Assembly (NCBI RefSeq): GCF_022346605.1
Contig: NZ_JAKRNT010000019.1
Location: 1-47,027, forward strand
Reading direction: 5' to 3'
Origin: Sporosarcina sp. ACRSL
Lineage (GTDB): Bacteria > Bacillota > Bacilli > Bacillales_A > Planococcaceae
Length of the DNA: 47,027 bases
Below are positions 1 to 6,787 of the stretch, piece after piece. The position numbers were made by a program, and so were the translations under genes. Each line of letters opens with the position of its first letter. Within the stretch, counting starts at the first letter, position 1. The notes under the pieces were generated by a model. The model had not been told where the DNA came from. It saw only the letters and a list, made by a program, of their open reading frames with translations, and made no database searches.

Positions 1-248
1 TGTTCACTCACTCGCTTCCTAGCACTGCACCACACCTCAACCGCCAGACGAACCTTCTATAATAGAAAGGTTAGAGAAACTTGAATAGCTCGAGTTTCTT
101 GCTGGCATCATTTAAGATGTCATTTTTGAATCCGAAGATTCGTTTGTCTGTCCTCCGACGGGGTCGGCTTCAAGACTTTATTTGTTGACGTTTTGCTGTT
201 CAGTTTTCAAGGTTCATTTTGCGTCGCTCCGTCAGAAGCAACTCTTAT
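1..248 (-). ncRNA. rRNA operon leader transcript (partial)
   Basis: On the minus strand, about 40-65 nt into this stretch, is CCTTGAAAACTGAACA followed by GCAAAACGTCAACAA. This resembles the conserved antitermination-type leader found ahead of 16S rRNA in Bacillales. No protein gene fits here. The 16S gene itself must lie to the left, outside the window. That it is an rRNA leader is inferred from this motif and from the strong promoter at 249-277; the rRNA is not seen. Confidence 0.65.
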
Positions 249-277
249 ATAATATCAAATCGAGTTTGTATTGTCAA
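249..277 (-). promoter_or_regulatory. Strong sigma-A promoter of the rRNA operon
   Basis: Read on the minus strand: -35 TTGACA (272-277), a 17-nt spacer and -10 TATTAT (249-254). An A-rich tract (AAAAAAGATG) lies just upstream, as in UP elements. It drives transcription out of the left window edge. Confidence 0.75.
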
Positions 278-512
278 CATCTTTTTTGATATTTTTTCTC
301 GCTTCCATTCTCTCAGCTTCCATTCTCTCAGAAGCGACGTTTAATAATATACCATCAAATTATATCGATTGCAACCATAATTTCAAAAAAATGTTCTGTG
401 CCATGTTTAATGGTATGTTACAGTTCGTTTATAACGTGCTATTCCCCCTCAATCTAGTTAAGAAGATATAACCGTTAATTCGATCATCCCTTTTGTATGT
501 TTACATGTTTCC

Positions 513-848
513 TTATTTCGCAATTATCGTTAACTCGTCCGTTTGAGAAATTAAATCGATTATATGCCCCTCTTTTTCATAATAAGTTGACGCACCTTCT
601 CTACCAACATTTCTCCATCCTTTTGATTTGATTATTATCTCATATACAAATGGAATTCCATTTTCTTCTGTGGCTTTTGACCAATTATAAATAGCAACAT
701 TTTCATTACCACTGAGTAATTGGGCATTTTTTGGTATCGGGAAATTATAGAATTCATCGCTTTCTTCATATGCAAAATAAGTAGTAAAAAAGAGAATACC
801 ACCTATTAATATTGTGGTTAAAATCGCTAAGCTTATTTTACTCTTCAA
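513..848 (-). CDS. Hypothetical membrane-anchored small protein
   Basis: A 111-residue protein with a hydrophobic segment at about residues 8-27 (an uncleaved anchor or signal peptide; no lipobox Cys), followed by a polar extracytoplasmic domain. The start is TTG at 848, preceded by GGGGAGGG at good spacing. I do not recognise the family. It lies alone between the rRNA promoter and the native terminator of tRNA-Arg, so it belongs to the host chromosome and not to the mobile element. Confidence 0.65.
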   Translation of the reverse strand: MKSKISLAILTTILIGGILFFTTYFAYEESDEFYNFPIPKNAQLLSGNENVAIYNWSKATEENGIPFVYEIIIKSKGWRNVGREGASTYYEKEGHIIDLISQTDELTIIAK

Positions 849-1010
849 ACTTTCCCTCCCCTTTCATTTTCAACTTTCATAACACTAATAACATTATAAC
901 TCCCTATCATAGTATTATCAGGTCTACTATTGATAAACCAGAAACTTGTATCGCTTATAAGAGCAGATGTTGTAAGTGTATTGGGTAAACCTTACCCCAA
1001 AAACAAAGAA

Positions 1011-1044
1011 TGGCCGTAAACGCTGATCAACGTTTACGGCCATC
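1011..1044 (-). terminator. Native terminator of tRNA-Arg, now separated from it
   Basis: A perfect 13-bp inverted repeat (ATGGCCGTAAACG, 8-nt loop, CGTTTACGGCCAT) is followed on the minus strand by a U-rich tail (TCTTTGTTTTT). It lies 24 nt beyond the chromosomal copy of the tRNA 3' end. Before integration it would therefore have terminated tRNA-Arg, which is now 22.5 kb away. Confidence 0.75.
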
Positions 1045-1067
1045 TTCTTACTTCTTATCGAGTATAG

Positions 1068-1105
1068 TTTTTAATACGTCCCAGGAGGGATTCGAACCCC
1101 CGACC
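1068..1105. repeat. Left attachment site (38-bp direct repeat, tRNA-Arg 3' end)
   Basis: These 38 bp are identical to 23567-23604. They contain the last 29 nt of tRNA-Arg (T arm and 3' acceptor strand) plus 9 nt downstream. The copy here lacks the rest of the tRNA, so it is the displaced chromosomal 3' end. This is the standard footprint of tyrosine-integrase insertion into a tRNA gene. Confidence 0.92.
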
Positions 1106-1274
1106 GGTTTTACACGACGTTATTATCAGCGCTTTAAGTATCGTTAATTGATTCGGTCATTGAGCGGTCATTCGACCGATTTTTCATTTTCACTATATCA
1201 CTCGTCTTATTTCGCAGTCAAGACATCGTACCTTCTATTATAACTACGATGCGATTGACGCAGTACAGCGCGAT

Positions 1275-1424
1275 ATGAAAGAGACTGCGGATTACATGCG
1301 TGCGAATAAACTACGCCTAGAACGCGGCGCTACTGGCGATACATTTACGACATACATATTTTCCTACGGAGGCTACACGGAGGAACGGCGTTATTTAAAC
1401 GTTAGATTGCGCAATCGTAGTTGA
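1275..1424 (+). pseudogene. Possible remnant of a small element gene
   Basis: An open frame continues upstream of the first ATG without a recognisable start or ribosome site, and ends at TGA 1424. The 49 codons after the ATG encode a polar, Arg/Tyr-rich peptide of the kind seen in small phage proteins. It lies just inside the left attachment site, so it may be a 5'-truncated gene. No family is recognised. Confidence 0.3.
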
Positions 1425-1501
1425 CTTCCAACTTCTTCCGTTATACAATGAGTGTAACATAACATAAGAAAACATTACACTGATGGATAGGAGCGAATAA
1501 C

Positions 1502-2041
1502 ATGAACGAAGTCCAGTCGTTTAGATCGACGAAGGAAATCGACGCAATGAAACGATCGCTGCATGGGCGCAACCTGCTAATGTTCACTATCGGAATTAAT
1601 ACCGCGCTACGTGTGAGCGACCTTCTGCAACTTAAAGTAAGCGACGTAACCGGCGAGTATATCGAGGTCGTCGAATCTAAGACCGGCAAACGCAAGCGCA
1701 TTAAGATTAACGCCAGCATTAAAAAAGCCGTTAAGACGTTATTATCTGCGGACGCAAAGCCGGATGATTGGCTGTTTCCGAGTCGAAACGGTGGCAAGCC
1801 GATTACACGCGTTCAAGCCTACCGCATCCTCAACGAAGCTGCTGAGCGCGCAGGACTGGCGCATATGAGGATCGGCACACATACGATGCGCAAAACGTTC
1901 GGGCGATTTGCCTACGAGAGAGGCGTAGAGTTGCCGCTAATAATGAAGGCGCTCAACCATTCGTCAGAACGCGAGACACTCCGTTATATTGGTATCGAGC
2001 AGGACGATATCGACTCGGTTCACATCGACATATGCCTGTAA
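1502..2041 (+). CDS. Short XerD-like tyrosine recombinase
   Basis: A 179-residue protein consisting only of the catalytic domain of tyrosine recombinases, with no N-terminal core-binding domain. Visible are the first catalytic Arg in TALRVSDLL (near residue 37), the HTMRK box (His-x-x-Arg near residue 129), NHSS in place of GHSS, and the nucleophile Tyr in RYIGI. The start ATG follows GGATAGGAG. Short enzymes of this kind are common on Bacillus phages and plasmids, where multimer resolution is a plausible role. It is distinct from the full-length integrase at the other border. A strong hairpin terminator follows its stop. Confidence 0.85.
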   Translation: MNEVQSFRSTKEIDAMKRSLHGRNLLMFTIGINTALRVSDLLQLKVSDVTGEYIEVVESKTGKRKRIKINASIKKAVKTLLSADAKPDDWLFPSRNGGKPITRVQAYRILNEAAERAGLAHMRIGTHTMRKTFGRFAYERGVELPLIMKALNHSSERETLRYIGIEQDDIDSVHIDICL

Positions 2042-2046
2042 TTTTG

Positions 2047-2079
2047 GACGGTTATTCCTTCGGGGATGGCCGTCTTTTT
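2047..2079 (+). terminator. Rho-independent terminator after the short recombinase
   Basis: GACGG-TTATTCC, a TTCG loop, GGGATG-GCCGTC and a run of five T. It starts 6 nt after the recombinase stop codon. Confidence 0.8.
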
Positions 2080-3163
2080 GCGTTCATTTACGGACGCCTG
2101 CGAGGTTTACACGACCCCTGCGGTTTACTCCGATTTGACCCCGAAGATTACGAAAAATTGTCGCGATTTTTTTGACACCGAGGTTTAAAATTTGATTTCC
2201 GCGTTTAAGAATCACCTGTAATTGTGTCAATTTTTCAAACAATGCCCCCGGGTTATTTAATTCAGAATCGTTTCACTTTCGCAAACAATTTATCGAATTA
2301 TCATCGTTGCTTATACAATTGCGATAGTGTGAACGTTTATATTTATTCATTTTGACCGTATATCTATCGTAACAGAATCGCATTAAGATACGCTCACTAT
2401 CGCCCTCAAACGTTGTTATGACGCCATCTATGCGGTGTTAAGCCGCTAATGGATCGCCTATGTATTTATACAGTCGCCTAATCGTTGATATGCGTACACT
2501 TACGAAAAGTAAGCGAACACTCTCCGCTGCATAAACGGTGTATACGAGTTGTGTCCGTTGTATATTCAATTAACACTATCGGAATAGTCTGTCGATTCAA
2601 CCCCGAAGTTTCGGAGGTCCTCGCACGTAACTAGGCATCGCCTGATCGTACGCAACTATCAACCGTAAGTATCCGTTCATCGCGTAAACTTTCGTAAATC
2701 TAACGTCACCATTGCGACCTATCATACGTTACCATATAACGCTATGCCCACGTCACCTTACCGCCTGTTCATACGTTGCTATATACCCGCAGATAGTACG
2801 GTGTATCTCCGGTGATAGTACGCTGTATCTGCGTCTACTAATCGCCTCTATGTAGGAATGTCCGCGATATGTAAATATCAACGCAATACATTCCCCGTAT
2901 AATGTCCCCGCTTGTCGTACCGACCTAAAACATACCTCCGGCTAACGCCGTCGGACGTGTCACTATTATCTATTGCGCCTATTACTTTAAAAGAGAAAGA
3001 CCCGCCGAAATTCCCGGTTTTGGAATTGAGGCGTATGTTTAAGGTACTTATTACTGTGTTTATTGCGCCAATCGTTATTAGCGTTAATCTAAGAAGAAGA
3101 CGACACTTTCACGTAAAACACGCCTAACGCCTACTCTCCGTAAGGCTCACGCCACTTTTGACG
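2080..3163. other. Gene-poor region, candidate replication or regulatory region
   Basis: Nearly 1.1 kb without a convincing gene. It is rich in short CGTTA/CGTTGC/CGTAA motifs. At 2790-2835 a CGCAGATA/TATCTGCG inverted repeat encloses two copies of GATAGTACG(G/C)TGTATC. No perfect DnaA box is seen. Its position downstream of the candidate Rep gene suggests an origin, but this is an inference. Confidence 0.35.
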
Positions 3164-3217
3164 TGTTCGGTTTTCGTCACACTGAAACCCCGATTTGTTC
3201 GGTTTTGGTCACACTGA
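3164..3217. repeat. Two iteron-like direct repeats next to the Rep gene
   Basis: Two 22-bp copies (3164-3185 and 3196-3217) of TGTTCGGTTTT, one variable base (C or G), then GTCACACTGA. They start 32 bp apart, close to three helical turns, and end 4 bp before the stop of the candidate Rep gene. Spacing and position resemble iterons of theta-type plasmids. Only two copies are visible. Confidence 0.5.
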
Positions 3218-3221
3218 GATT

Positions 3222-4058
3222 TCAGCGACCTGCCTTTTTCGCATGATCGTCGAACATTTTACGTACTGCCCACGTCCATTTCGTTTCTGTACCCTCCGCT
3301 TGTCGGAACATTAAATCCGGATGCACTAAGTAACGCGCTTCATTCCGTGTGCCAGTCACAAGGATAGCGCCAGCACTTTGTAACCTACTGACTAGCCTCG
3401 TCACTGTAGCCGGAGCATGGCCGATAGCTTCCGCCAAACCTTCACGCAACATATATTCGATGTTCTTAGGGTCGGCATTCGAATTAACGCAAAGGTAATA
3501 CTCGGAGTAATGAAAGAACGGTATAATCTTGTATAGCAAGCCGATTTCGCTCAGCTTCAAATCCGCTATAATCTCGCGAGTCCTCACCGTATACATCTTC
3601 GTAAATACCTCGGTTGCTGCCATCTTGCCCATGACGTGAAATTTCTCGTCTATGCGGAATCCGGTATCATCCGAAATCAGTACGCCAATTAATATTAGAC
3701 GGTCGATAATCTCGTTAGTAGCCGACCTACTGCGTCCTAATAGCCGTGCAATGTCCGCCTTATTCAGCGACTTACCTGCCGACATAATACGTCCGTCACC
3801 GTTCATTTTCAGCGTAAGTAATAGCTTAATTAGCGCGCCTGCTTCGATTAGCGACAAGTCTTTAATTATCTCCGCTACAGCATCGTTATAACTGACGAAG
3901 TAGTTGCGACCGTGGTGGAATCGTTTGCGAGCCGGTAATGTAGCGAACATCTTAGCGCGTTCGACTTCTTCGGGCGTACGTATAATTGCGTTAGCGGAGT
4001 CGGGTACAAATACGCCTACTTCTCCGTTTTCCGTGACTACTTGCTCGTATTTACTCAT
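3222..4058 (-). CDS. Candidate replication initiator with two winged-helix domains
   Basis: A 278-residue protein preceded by AAAGGGGAGGTG. Two helix-turn-helix segments are visible: NKADIARLLGRSRSATNEII (about residues 99-118), and a second around residues 212-235 (EAIGHAPATVTRLVSRLQSAG). Each is followed by a short beta-like stretch, which suggests tandem winged helices as in Rep proteins of small plasmids. Iteron-like repeats immediately after the gene and the partition genes elsewhere in the element support a replication role. A double-winged-helix transcription factor is the alternative. It is the last gene of the leftward block. Confidence 0.5.
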   Translation of the reverse strand: MSKYEQVVTENGEVGVFVPDSANAIIRTPEEVERAKMFATLPARKRFHHGRNYFVSYNDAVAEIIKDLSLIEAGALIKLLLTLKMNGDGRIMSAGKSLNKADIARLLGRSRSATNEIIDRLILIGVLISDDTGFRIDEKFHVMGKMAATEVFTKMYTVRTREIIADLKLSEIGLLYKIIPFFHYSEYYLCVNSNADPKNIEYMLREGLAEAIGHAPATVTRLVSRLQSAGAILVTGTRNEARYLVHPDLMFRQAEGTETKWTWAVRKMFDDHAKKAGR

Positions 4059-4081
4059 ATGACACCTCCCCTTTTTTTCAT

Positions 4082-4111
4082 AAAAAAAGAGCGCCCATGA
4101 CGGACGCCCTC
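4082..4111 (-). terminator. Rho-independent terminator upstream of the Rep gene
   Basis: On the minus strand: GAGGGCGTCC, loop, GGGCGCTC, then seven T. It follows the 65-residue gene, so the Rep gene probably has its own promoter or depends on readthrough. Confidence 0.7.
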
Positions 4112-4120
4112 AGTTCTTCA

Positions 4121-4318
4121 TTATCCTTCTTTGTCGAAAATCATTCTCCCCACGACTTCCTCTCGGTAAATCTCGTATATCTCGTCATGGGCCTTTGTTT
4201 TCGGATAGTCGTAATTATTTATACGGTCTAGTTTAAGAAATATCCGCGCAAGTAATTCCTTCGATTCGCTATCGCTCATATTAGCAACCATCTGAATAAT
4301 TTTGCCTTGAAATGTCAT
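4121..4318 (-). CDS. Small hypothetical protein
   Basis: A 65-residue, charged, mostly helical protein. The ATG is preceded by GGAGGTGC. It lies between the phBC6A51-type HTH gene and the terminator ahead of Rep. The N-terminal half has a heptad-like pattern of Met/Ile/Leu. No family is recognised. Confidence 0.55.
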   Translation of the reverse strand: MTFQGKIIQMVANMSDSESKELLARIFLKLDRINNYDYPKTKAHDEIYEIYREEVVGRMIFDKEG

Positions 4319-4388
4319 TTAAGCACCTCCCTACTAACCTAGTAGTTCTACGTTAATAAGGGGAACTCCTTTTTTGCGTCGTCAATTA

Positions 4389-4826
4389 TCAATGTAGCCT
4401 GCGCGTGATTTCCTCTAGTTCTGCGGCGATTTGCTCGCGTGACATCGGAGTACGGTAATCCTCAACATGCGTAACTTCCCGACGTTCTACGAGGTCGCCC
4501 GATAGCTTCAAGTACAGTTCAATCGCCTTTATCGATGGTATCCCGTTGTTCCCACCGCGGATTGCCGTCAATAGCTGCGAATAAACCATCGGTCGTGTAG
4601 CTGCCATATGTTGCGACGATACATGCGACATGTACTCGAGAAACGCCGGTATCTGCTTCCATTTGTGTATAGACTGGCGCGACACCCCTACGATTTCCCC
4701 GATTTCTTCGAGTGTTTTACGTTTGCCTCCGACACCGTATTCCAGTTCATTCATTGCGATAAGTTCCGCACACTCCTGTTGTTGCGGCGTTAATATTTCT
4801 TTCATCTGCGCCAAACTCATTCTCAC
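4389..4826 (-). CDS. phBC6A51-type helix-turn-helix protein (small-terminase-like)
   Basis: A 145-residue protein if translation starts at GTG 4826, which overlaps the TGA of the upstream gene and follows AAAGGGG by 10 nt; a longer in-frame extension lacks a ribosome site. The N-terminal third starts with LTPQQQECAELIA and contains the HTH segment TLEEIGEIVGVSRQSIHKWK. A helical region and an acidic tail follow. From memory this is the PF13022-type HTH found in Bacillus phage phBC6A51 and relatives, often annotated as small terminase. No large terminase is present nearby, so DNA packaging cannot be inferred for this element alone. Confidence 0.65.
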   Translation of the reverse strand: MRMSLAQMKEILTPQQQECAELIAMNELEYGVGGKRKTLEEIGEIVGVSRQSIHKWKQIPAFLEYMSHVSSQHMAATRPMVYSQLLTAIRGGNNGIPSIKAIELYLKLSGDLVERREVTHVEDYRTPMSREQIAAELEEITRRLH

Positions 4827-5371
4827 TGTGTCTTTTCCCCTTTCAATTGATTTTCCGCGTACTCTCGTTCGAGTCTCGCTTCTTCCTCGATCTCCGCTAT
4901 ACGTTGTTGGTCGTATGCTTCGAGTATTCCGTCCCAATCCTCAAACTCTTTCATTCGCGCATAACTGCGGTGCGAGTCGCTAAATGCTTTTAATGCGAGT
5001 ACTACATTTTCCATCATTCTTTGATACGACATACGCCCTTCTTGAGCCGCTTTAATCACGCTTAACGAACTTGCGAGCATAAACGCTAACCCCGCGTAAC
5101 TGTTTGACCTAGCATACCGCAGAATAAGCAACTTCTTTTCAAACGGATCGAAGACGCTCATATCAACGTCTACCACTTGGCCCGTTTTTGCCATTACCGT
5201 AGCATATCCCGATAGTACGTCAAATACCGGTTTTACCTCATGTAGTAATCGCGCTGCATGTTCGTCTGTTACAAAACCGGCGGGCGGGCTAGGTGATAAT
5301 CCCCGCGATACCCGATCCGCTTTCCATTCCGCTATCTGCCTTTTCATCTTCTCGATATCCACACTACCCAC
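4823..5371 (-). CDS. Hypothetical element protein
   Basis: A 182-residue protein, probably starting at GTG 5371 (GAGGTGG upstream; a second GTG lies 3 codons on). The first half contains a Pro-rich stretch (SPSPPAG). The middle is helical with a weakly hydrophobic patch (SYAGLAFMLASSLSVI). The C-terminus is a charged helix rich in Glu/Arg. Translationally coupled to the HTH gene that follows. No family is recognised. Confidence 0.6.
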   Translation of the reverse strand: MGSVDIEKMKRQIAEWKADRVSRGLSPSPPAGFVTDEHAARLLHEVKPVFDVLSGYATVMAKTGQVVDVDMSVFDPFEKKLLILRYARSNSYAGLAFMLASSLSVIKAAQEGRMSYQRMMENVVLALKAFSDSHRSYARMKEFEDWDGILEAYDQQRIAEIEEEARLEREYAENQLKGEKTQ

Positions 5372-5404
5372 GATACCACCTCATTTCTCCGATTTAACAC
5401 ACGC

Positions 5405-5434
5405 AAAAAGAACGACACCCCGCGAAGGAGTGCC
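5405..5434 (-). terminator. Hairpin terminator upstream of the 182-residue gene
   Basis: On the minus strand: GGCACTCC, TTCGC loop, GGGGTGTC, then GTTCTTTTT. The 190 bp between this and the tail chaperone gene (5435-5622) shows no gene and no further clear structure. Confidence 0.6.
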
Positions 5435-5622
5435 GCCGTCTTACGTTTGCCTTCGTACCTCCGACCGATTTCTGCCGTTACAACTGCGTCCGGGCTTTGC
5501 AACGGACTTACTCGGTGATAATCTCGGGGGTCAGCGGTCGCCCTTAGTAAGCACGATGCCCCTCGACGCTAGCGCACCGATTACGTTTGTCAGTCAGCAG
5601 TAGCCGTCTTACTGCGTATTTA

Positions 5623-6042
5623 TTACCCCATTAACGCATCTATTGACGCCTGTGCCGCCGGGTCGTTTTTCATTAACTGATCGACGGTCGCCTTGTAGAA
5701 GGGACTTCTCGCGACAAGTACGTTACTTATACGAATAACGTCTTTCAGCGATAGCTCACCGGCTTCGATCATTTCATCTAATGATTCTTCAACGTCGTAT
5801 TCGTTATAAATCCCGTCCGTGTGCTTGAGTGCAGCTAGGATAATGTGCGGGAACGTTTCAATGTCGCCCATGAGCGCCTTTCCGATAAGCTCGAATGAAC
5901 CGCCTTCATACAGTCCGTTCAAGTATTTAATTCCTGCGTAGTTCAATTTTAGTTCTTGCATTTCCCCTTCAATTTTGAACATTAAAGGCTCTACTGCTTT
6001 CGGTGCTTTAGTTGTTTTTGGCGTTGTATTTGAGTTTGTCAT
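5623..6042 (-). CDS. Putative phage tail assembly chaperone
   Basis: A 139-residue protein with GGAGG upstream. After a Thr/Lys-rich leader come LKLNYAGIKYLNGLYEGG, then FPHIILAALKHT and an acidic segment. This is the pattern of tail assembly chaperones of Gram-positive siphophages (TAC families). Such proteins coat the tape measure during tail assembly and are normally encoded before it; here the gene follows it. No frameshift extension of useful length is seen: the -1 frame stays open for only about 28 codons and no clear slippery site is present. Recognition is from memory. Confidence 0.5.
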   Translation of the reverse strand: MTNSNTTPKTTKAPKAVEPLMFKIEGEMQELKLNYAGIKYLNGLYEGGSFELIGKALMGDIETFPHIILAALKHTDGIYNEYDVEESLDEMIEAGELSLKDVIRISNVLVARSPFYKATVDQLMKNDPAAQASIDALMG

Positions 6043-6077
6043 TGTGTAATTCCTCCATTATTTTAGGTTTTTGTATT

Positions 6078-6108
6078 AAAAAAGACGAGGCAGTTACGCA
6101 CCCGTCTT
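6078..6108 (-). terminator. Hairpin terminator after the Ntn-hydrolase-like gene
   Basis: On the minus strand: AAGACGGG, loop, CCTCGTCTT, then T run. It overlaps the stop codon of the upstream gene. Confidence 0.55.
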
Positions 6109-6787
6109 ACTTCTGTTCGATTAAGTTTATTGAATCCTCGAAGCATGAAAACTCATTGGTGTCCGGATCGCGATAGATTGCGATGTACTCGAATGTTTCT
6201 GATACCGCGTCAGGGTTATTCAAGTGGAAGGCGCGCTGAATTTCAGATAGAAACGTTACCGTATGATCGACGTACGCTCGGTAATTTGCCGGGGTACCGT
6301 ACTCCACATTCTCCGCAGCTGCCTCCATTTCGTCCTCTGACGGCGCAATAAATTGTAAAGTGCCGTAGTTTGGGAGGATCGTATACTCGACTTCGCTATC
6401 TCTGCCCGTCACAAACGATACCCTTCCTAGTGAATTATCCGCATTGAATCCCGTTATCATTACCTGCGCATATATATCGTTATTCATCTTGCGTTTATAA
6501 GCTGAATCACCGTATAAACGGGCGACGCAAGCCTTAAACGGTTCGATAAAATCCTCGATGTACCTCCCGCCCGACTCTTTAAGTTCCCGTTTAATTTCGT
6601 CGACGATTGAATCTCCTCCACCACCCCCGAAGATACAGTAAGGTGATAGGCGTTCAATTTTCGACTTATCTCCGGTAAACTTGGACTCAACCATAGTCCC
6701 TAACACGTTCATACGTAGAACCTTCCGCGTATCACTGGACATTACAGTCAATAATTGACCGAAGTTTTGATTCATAATTAATGTCAT
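6107..6787 (-). CDS. Proteasome-beta/HslV-like Ntn-hydrolase candidate
   Basis: A 226-residue protein starting at ATG 6787, which overlaps the tape measure TGA and follows AGGTGAG at 6 nt. Its layout matches the proteasome-beta/HslV family: Met1-Thr2, so Met removal would expose Thr; SSDTR at 17-21, corresponding to the Asp17 region; SKIERL at 42-47, corresponding to the Lys33 region; then CIFGGGGGDS at 51-60, corresponding to the AGG-x-x-D loop with Gly47; and a helix EIKRELKE. The second half has ITGFNADNSLGRVSFV, like the second beta sheet. The match is by eye. If real, it would be an amidohydrolase or protease, possibly acting on the tape measure protein encoded just upstream. Confidence 0.5.
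   Translation of the reverse strand: MTLIMNQNFGQLLTVMSSDTRKVLRMNVLGTMVESKFTGDKSKIERLSPYCIFGGGGGDSIVDEIKRELKESGGRYIEDFIEPFKACVARLYGDSAYKRKMNNDIYAQVMITGFNADNSLGRVSFVTGRDSEVEYTILPNYGTLQFIAPSEDEMEAAAENVEYGTPANYRAYVDHTVTFLSEIQRAFHLNNPDAVSETFEYIAIYRDPDTNEFSCFEDSINLIEQK

Noticed and set aside
271..471. 66-codon ORF downstream of the rRNA promoter region.
   Set aside because: It overlaps the rRNA -35 and UP element on the opposite strand, with no convincing ribosome site.
1077..1105. A second tRNA-Arg gene at the left border.
   Set aside because: Only the last 29 nt are present; it is the att copy.
2912..3127. 71-codon rightward ORF in the gene-poor region.
   Set aside because: No ribosome site, no recognisable domain, and repeat-rich non-coding surroundings; probably chance.
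5435..5622. A second intron or a structured RNA between the chaperone-like and 182-residue genes.
   Set aside because: No group I R or S core and no joinable coding frames; only the hairpin at 5405-5434 is clear.
5600..5640. Programmed -1 frameshift at the end of the tail chaperone gene.
   Set aside because: No clear slippery heptamer, and the alternative frame closes after about 28 codons with no similarity to a chaperone extension.
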